8,513 nucleotides of DNA. It comes from Actinomycetes bacterium (GTDB lineage: Bacteria; Actinomycetota; Acidimicrobiia; Acidimicrobiales; Microtrichaceae). How positions within the stretch are numbered: the first letter of the stretch is position 1; each line of letters begins with the position of its first letter. Below the pieces are notes generated by a model. The model had not been told where the DNA came from and did no database searches. It saw only the letters and a list, made by a program, of their open reading frames with translations. Below, piece after piece: positions 6,616 through 8,513 of the stretch. The stretch lies in NCBI GenBank assembly GCA_023389745.1, contig JAEWED010000026.1, positions 1 through 8,513 of the forward strand, read 5' to 3'. Position numbers and translations under genes: made by a program.

Positions 6616-7205
6616 GCCCGTCCGACTCGTCAGAGCAGCCCGATCCGTCGGACCAGGTCGCCCAGGGGGCTGAGCCCTTCCAGCAGGAGTCGCTGTTCGA
6701 CGCCGACGCGCCGGACGCGGTCGTCAGTCGCTCGGTGCTCGACACCGTGCTCGACCCGGAGACCGTCGTCGAGCAGATCGACGTCGAGCCGCCACCAGCG
6801 CTGCGGCCCGTCGCAGGCGGTCGCCACGAGGCCCGCGAGCGCGCGGTGCACCTGCTCTACGAAGCTGCGGCGAAGGAGCTGCCCATCGACGAGGTCCTCT
6901 CGTCGCAGGTGCTCGCAGCGGACGAGTACACCGAGTCGCTGGTGCGCGGCGTCGCCGACCACGTCGCCGAGCTCGACGAGGTGATCTCGAGCCTCGCCCG
7001 CGGTTGGACGATCGCCCGCATGCCGACCCTCGACGTCGTCGTGCTGCGCCTGGCCTGCTTCGAGCTGGCCCACCGTCCCGACGTGCCCAGGGGAGTGGTG
7101 CTCTCCGAGGCCGTCGACCTGGCGGGCCGGTACGGCACCGACGAGTCCTCGCGATTCGTCAACGGCCTGCTCGCCGCGGCGGCCGACCAGCTCCGCCCCG
7201 CCTGA
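6612..7205 (+). CDS. nusB: Transcription antitermination factor NusB with acidic N-terminal extension
   Basis: NusB pairs with NusE (S10) in the rRNA antitermination complex and binds the boxA RNA. The NusB domain occupies about 69-197: RHEARERAVHLLYEA (71-85), WTIARMPTLDVVVLRLACFEL (132-152), the VVLSEAVDLAGRYG segment (162-175), and the terminal FVNGLLAAA (182-190). The 197-residue product is longer than the about 139 residues of E. coli and 156 of M. tuberculosis because of a 68-70-residue N-terminal extension. This extension is strongly acidic (about 15 Asp/Glu, no Lys), probably disordered, and ends in a PPP at 60-62. The start is ATG 6612, overlapping the efp stop as ATGA. No other ATG precedes the NusB domain, so the extension is likely real, although an internal GTG at Val42 cannot be excluded. 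A candidate terminator follows. Confidence 0.93.
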
Positions 7206-7229
7206 GGTCCTCACCAGCGCTGCTGCTCA

Positions 7230-7248
7230 TGGTCGGGATCACCGACCA
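7230..7248 (+). terminator. Candidate intrinsic terminator without U-tract after nusB
   Basis: TGGTCGG at 7230-7236 pairs perfectly with CCGACCA at 7242-7248 around a GATCA loop, 24 bases after the nusB stop. No T-run follows (the next bases are GGGCTCG), so it would be a U-less hairpin of the sort proposed in GC-rich Actinobacteria. Confidence 0.45.
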
Positions 7249-7289
7249 GGGCTCGCCGACTGAACCGGCCAGGCGTCGCGTCCCGCTCG

Positions 7290-7299
7290 GCGGTACCGC
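7290..7299. promoter_or_regulatory. 10-bp perfect palindrome upstream of promoter
   Basis: GCGGTACCGC is self-complementary and ends 14 bases before the candidate -35 at 7314, a position where a dimeric regulator could bind. In GC-rich DNA such palindromes also occur by chance. Confidence 0.22.
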
Positions 7300-7313
7300 A
7301 GCCGCTCGACCCC

Positions 7314-7341
7314 TTGAGCGCACAGAGGTCGTTGGTAGCGT
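7314..7341 (+). promoter_or_regulatory. Sigma-70-type promoter for the SnoaL-SDR pair
   Basis: TTGAGC (7314-7319) and TAGCGT (7336-7341) are separated by 16 bases and match the TTGACN/TANNNT pattern of actinobacterial housekeeping promoters. The expected start near 7348 would give a leader of about 43 bases that contains the GGAGG at 7381. Confidence 0.6.
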
Positions 7342-7380
7342 CGCCGGTCGCGACACGGTGCTCGCTGGTCGAGGATCCAC

Positions 7381-7385
7381 GGAGG
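7381..7385 (+). promoter_or_regulatory. Strong ribosome binding site (GGAGG)
   Basis: GGAGG lies five bases before the GTG at 7391, the strongest Shine-Dalgarno sequence in the window. It fixes the start of the SnoaL-like gene there, although the frame is open for hundreds of bases upstream. Confidence 0.8.
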
Positions 7386-7390
7386 CGCTG

Positions 7391-7801
7391 GTGAACGACG
7401 TCGAGGAGATCAAGCGGCTCAAGGCCCGCTACTTCCGGACCATGGACACCAAGCAGTGGGCCGCCATGCGTCAGGTGTTCACCGACGACGTGGTGATCGA
7501 CACCAGCGAGGCCGGAGGTGACGTCGTCCGAGGCGCTGACGACTTCATCGCGTTCCTGCAGACCGTGCTGGGCGAGGCGGTCACGGTGCACCAGGGCCAC
7601 ATGCCCGAGATCGAGCTCACGTCCGACACCACGGCGGTCGGCGTCTGGGCGCTGCACGACATCGTGATCTGGGGGACCTCGCGTCTCGAGGGGTACGGCC
7701 ACTACCACGAGACGTACGAGAAGACGCCCGACGGTTGGCGGATCGCGACGTTGCGGCTGACCCGCCTGCATGTGGACATGGTGACCCAAGAGGTCGACTG
7801 A
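7391..7801 (+). CDS. SnoaL-like (NTF2 superfamily) protein, probable dehydratase/isomerase
   Basis: The 136-residue product matches the SnoaL-like branch of the NTF2-like alpha+beta barrel fold: an N-terminal helix pair (EEIKRLKARYFRTMD, then WAAMRQVFTDDVVID), a long curved sheet (HMPEIELTSDTTAVGVWAL) and a closing strand with GWRIATLRLTRLHVD. Tyr14, Asp19 and His67 have exactly the spacing (5 and 48) of the Tyr30-Asp35-His83 catalytic triad known in bile acid 7-alpha-dehydratase BaiE, so an enzymatic role is likely. A C-terminal Arg (122 or 125) could match the BaiE substrate-binding Arg. The substrate is unknown; steroid-like, polyketide or terpenoid CoA compounds are possible. The start is GTG 7391 behind GGAGG. 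It is coupled to the following SDR gene by a one-base TGATG overlap and probably expressed from the 7314 promoter. Some members of this superfamily have other activities. Confidence 0.85.
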   Translation: MNDVEEIKRLKARYFRTMDTKQWAAMRQVFTDDVVIDTSEAGGDVVRGADDFIAFLQTVLGEAVTVHQGHMPEIELTSDTTAVGVWALHDIVIWGTSRLEGYGHYHETYEKTPDGWRIATLRLTRLHVDMVTQEVD

Positions 7802-8513
7802 TGCCGGTCGCCGTGGTGACCGGTGCGGCGTCGGGACTCGGCGCAGCGCTGGCCGACCAGTGCGCGGCGAGGGGCATGGACGTGGCCCTCCTGGACCTCG
7901 ACGGTGAACGGGCCGCCGCCGAGGCGACCCGGGTCTCCGAGACGCACGGGGTCGACACCCTCGCACTGACGGTCGACGTCGCGGACGAGGCGAGCGTCGT
8001 CGGTGCGGCCGCCGCCGTCGACGAGCGCTTCGGCGGTGCAGACCTCGTCGTGTCGAACGTCGGCGTGCAGCTCTTCGGCTCGATCGACGCGTTCACCGAC
8101 GACGAGTGGCGCTGGGTGCTCGACGTCAACGTGATCGGTTCGGCGCGGACCGCCCGAGCGTTCCTCCCACTGCTGCGCCGAGCCCGGGCGGGTCGCCTGG
8201 CCTTCACCACGTCGTCATCGATCCTCGACCCGGCCGCCCGGCTGGGCGCCTACCAGGCCAGCAAGTTCGCCGTCTGGGGTCTCGCCGAGACACTCCGCGT
8301 CGAGCTCGCCGAGGACGGCATCACCGTGTCGGTCCTGTTTCCGTCGGGGATGATCACCCGCCACCTCGAATCGAGCGAAGCCGCGCAGCCCGCCCGCCTG
8401 CGCCGACCGATCGCCAACGACGGCGACTTCGACGCCATGATCGCCAGCAACCCGACGATGGCGTCGATGCTGGCGACGGCCGAGGACGCGGCGAGCGGCG
8501 TGATCGACGCCGT
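7801..8513 (+). CDS. Short-chain dehydrogenase/reductase, 3'-truncated by the window end
   Basis: The frame opens at ATG 7801 and stays open to the last base (237 full codons plus two bases), so the C-terminus is missing. Classical SDR motifs are intact: the cofactor glycine motif TGAASGLG (7-14), Asp32 at the end of the second strand, which favours NAD(H) over NADP(H), Asp59-Val60 for the adenine ring, SNVGV in place of the usual NNAG (85-89), Asn110, catalytic Ser138 (SSS 138-140), and YQASK with Tyr151 and Lys155. A PSGMIT segment (181-186) takes the place of the common PG motif. It would oxidise an alcohol or reduce a ketone. The ATG overlaps the stop of the SnoaL-like gene, so the two are translated together and may act on the same substrate. 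SDR specificity cannot be assigned from sequence. Confidence 0.92.
   Translation, partial: MPVAVVTGAASGLGAALADQCAARGMDVALLDLDGERAAAEATRVSETHGVDTLALTVDVADEASVVGAAAAVDERFGGADLVVSNVGVQLFGSIDAFTDDEWRWVLDVNVIGSARTARAFLPLLRRARAGRLAFTTSSSILDPAARLGAYQASKFAVWGLAETLRVELAEDGITVSVLFPSGMITRHLESSEAAQPARLRRPIANDGDFDAMIASNPTMASMLATAEDAASGVIDA

Larger units (their letters stand above)
7206..7390 (+). other. Intergenic region between nusB and the SnoaL-like gene
   Basis: The largest non-coding gap in the window, 185 bases. It holds a 7-bp stem-loop near the nusB end, a 10-bp palindrome (7290-7299), and a promoter-like pair of hexamers (7314-7341) before a strong ribosome binding site. I see no RNA gene and no convincing ORF, although the downstream reading frame is open through it. 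Confidence 0.7.

Noticed and set aside
7203..7213. TGAGG-T-CCTCA inverted repeat at the nusB stop
   Set aside because: The loop would be a single base, so it cannot fold as a hairpin; the stem at 7230-7248 is better.
7004..7390. Extended N-terminus for the SnoaL-like protein
   Set aside because: The frame is open back into nusB, but the residues are Arg/Pro-rich shadow and the GGAGG-GTG pair at 7381-7393 marks the start.

Overview
This is a GC-rich (visibly around 70% G+C), densely packed stretch of an actinobacterial-type chromosome. Every gene supported here is on the + strand. The order aroK-aroB-aroQ-(membrane protein)-pepQ-efp-nusB is the order known from Mycobacterium and other Actinobacteria. 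Several protein details (a compact AroB, an EF-P loop without PGKGP, a long acidic NusB extension) suggest a deep-branching actinobacterium such as an Acidimicrobiia member. That placement is inference, not an identification.

Layout. (1) 4-1847: two unrecognised genes. The first encodes an acidic, repeat-bearing, mostly disordered protein that may be cut by the window edge. The second encodes a protein with two small globular domains joined by a Pro/Ser/Glu-rich linker; its C-terminal domain looks PH-like. (2) 1844-3847: shikimate kinase, 3-dehydroquinate synthase and type II 3-dehydroquinase, three steps of the route to chorismate. (3) 3844-4857: a three-helix membrane protein with an endonuclease/exonuclease/phosphatase domain. 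(4) 4868-6010: an M24 aminopeptidase P/prolidase-like enzyme, probably with its own leaderless promoter. (5) 6052-7205: elongation factor P and NusB. (6) 7206-7390: an intergenic region with a candidate terminator, a palindrome and a good promoter. (7) 7391-end: a SnoaL/BaiE-like enzyme coupled to an SDR oxidoreductase that runs off the window.

How the genes work together. From 4 to 4857 each junction is a 1- or 4-base stop/start overlap, apart from the aroB-aroQ junction, so the unknown pair, the aro genes and the membrane phosphatase-like gene look like one translationally coupled unit. At aroB-aroQ a 17-bp tandem duplication has copied the ribosome binding site, start codon and overlapping stop. 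This leaves a six-codon minicistron that links aroB to aroQ through two successive ATGA overlaps. pepQ-efp-nusB form a second block concerned with peptide turnover, translation of polyproline and transcription antitermination. The final SnoaL-SDR pair is a separate two-gene unit, probably metabolic.

The points most worth a second look are the duplicated aroB/aroQ start region, the unknown gene pair at the head of the aro operon, the compact AroB, the EF-P loop, the NusB extension, and the SnoaL protein whose Tyr-Asp-His spacing equals that of bile acid 7-alpha-dehydratase BaiE.
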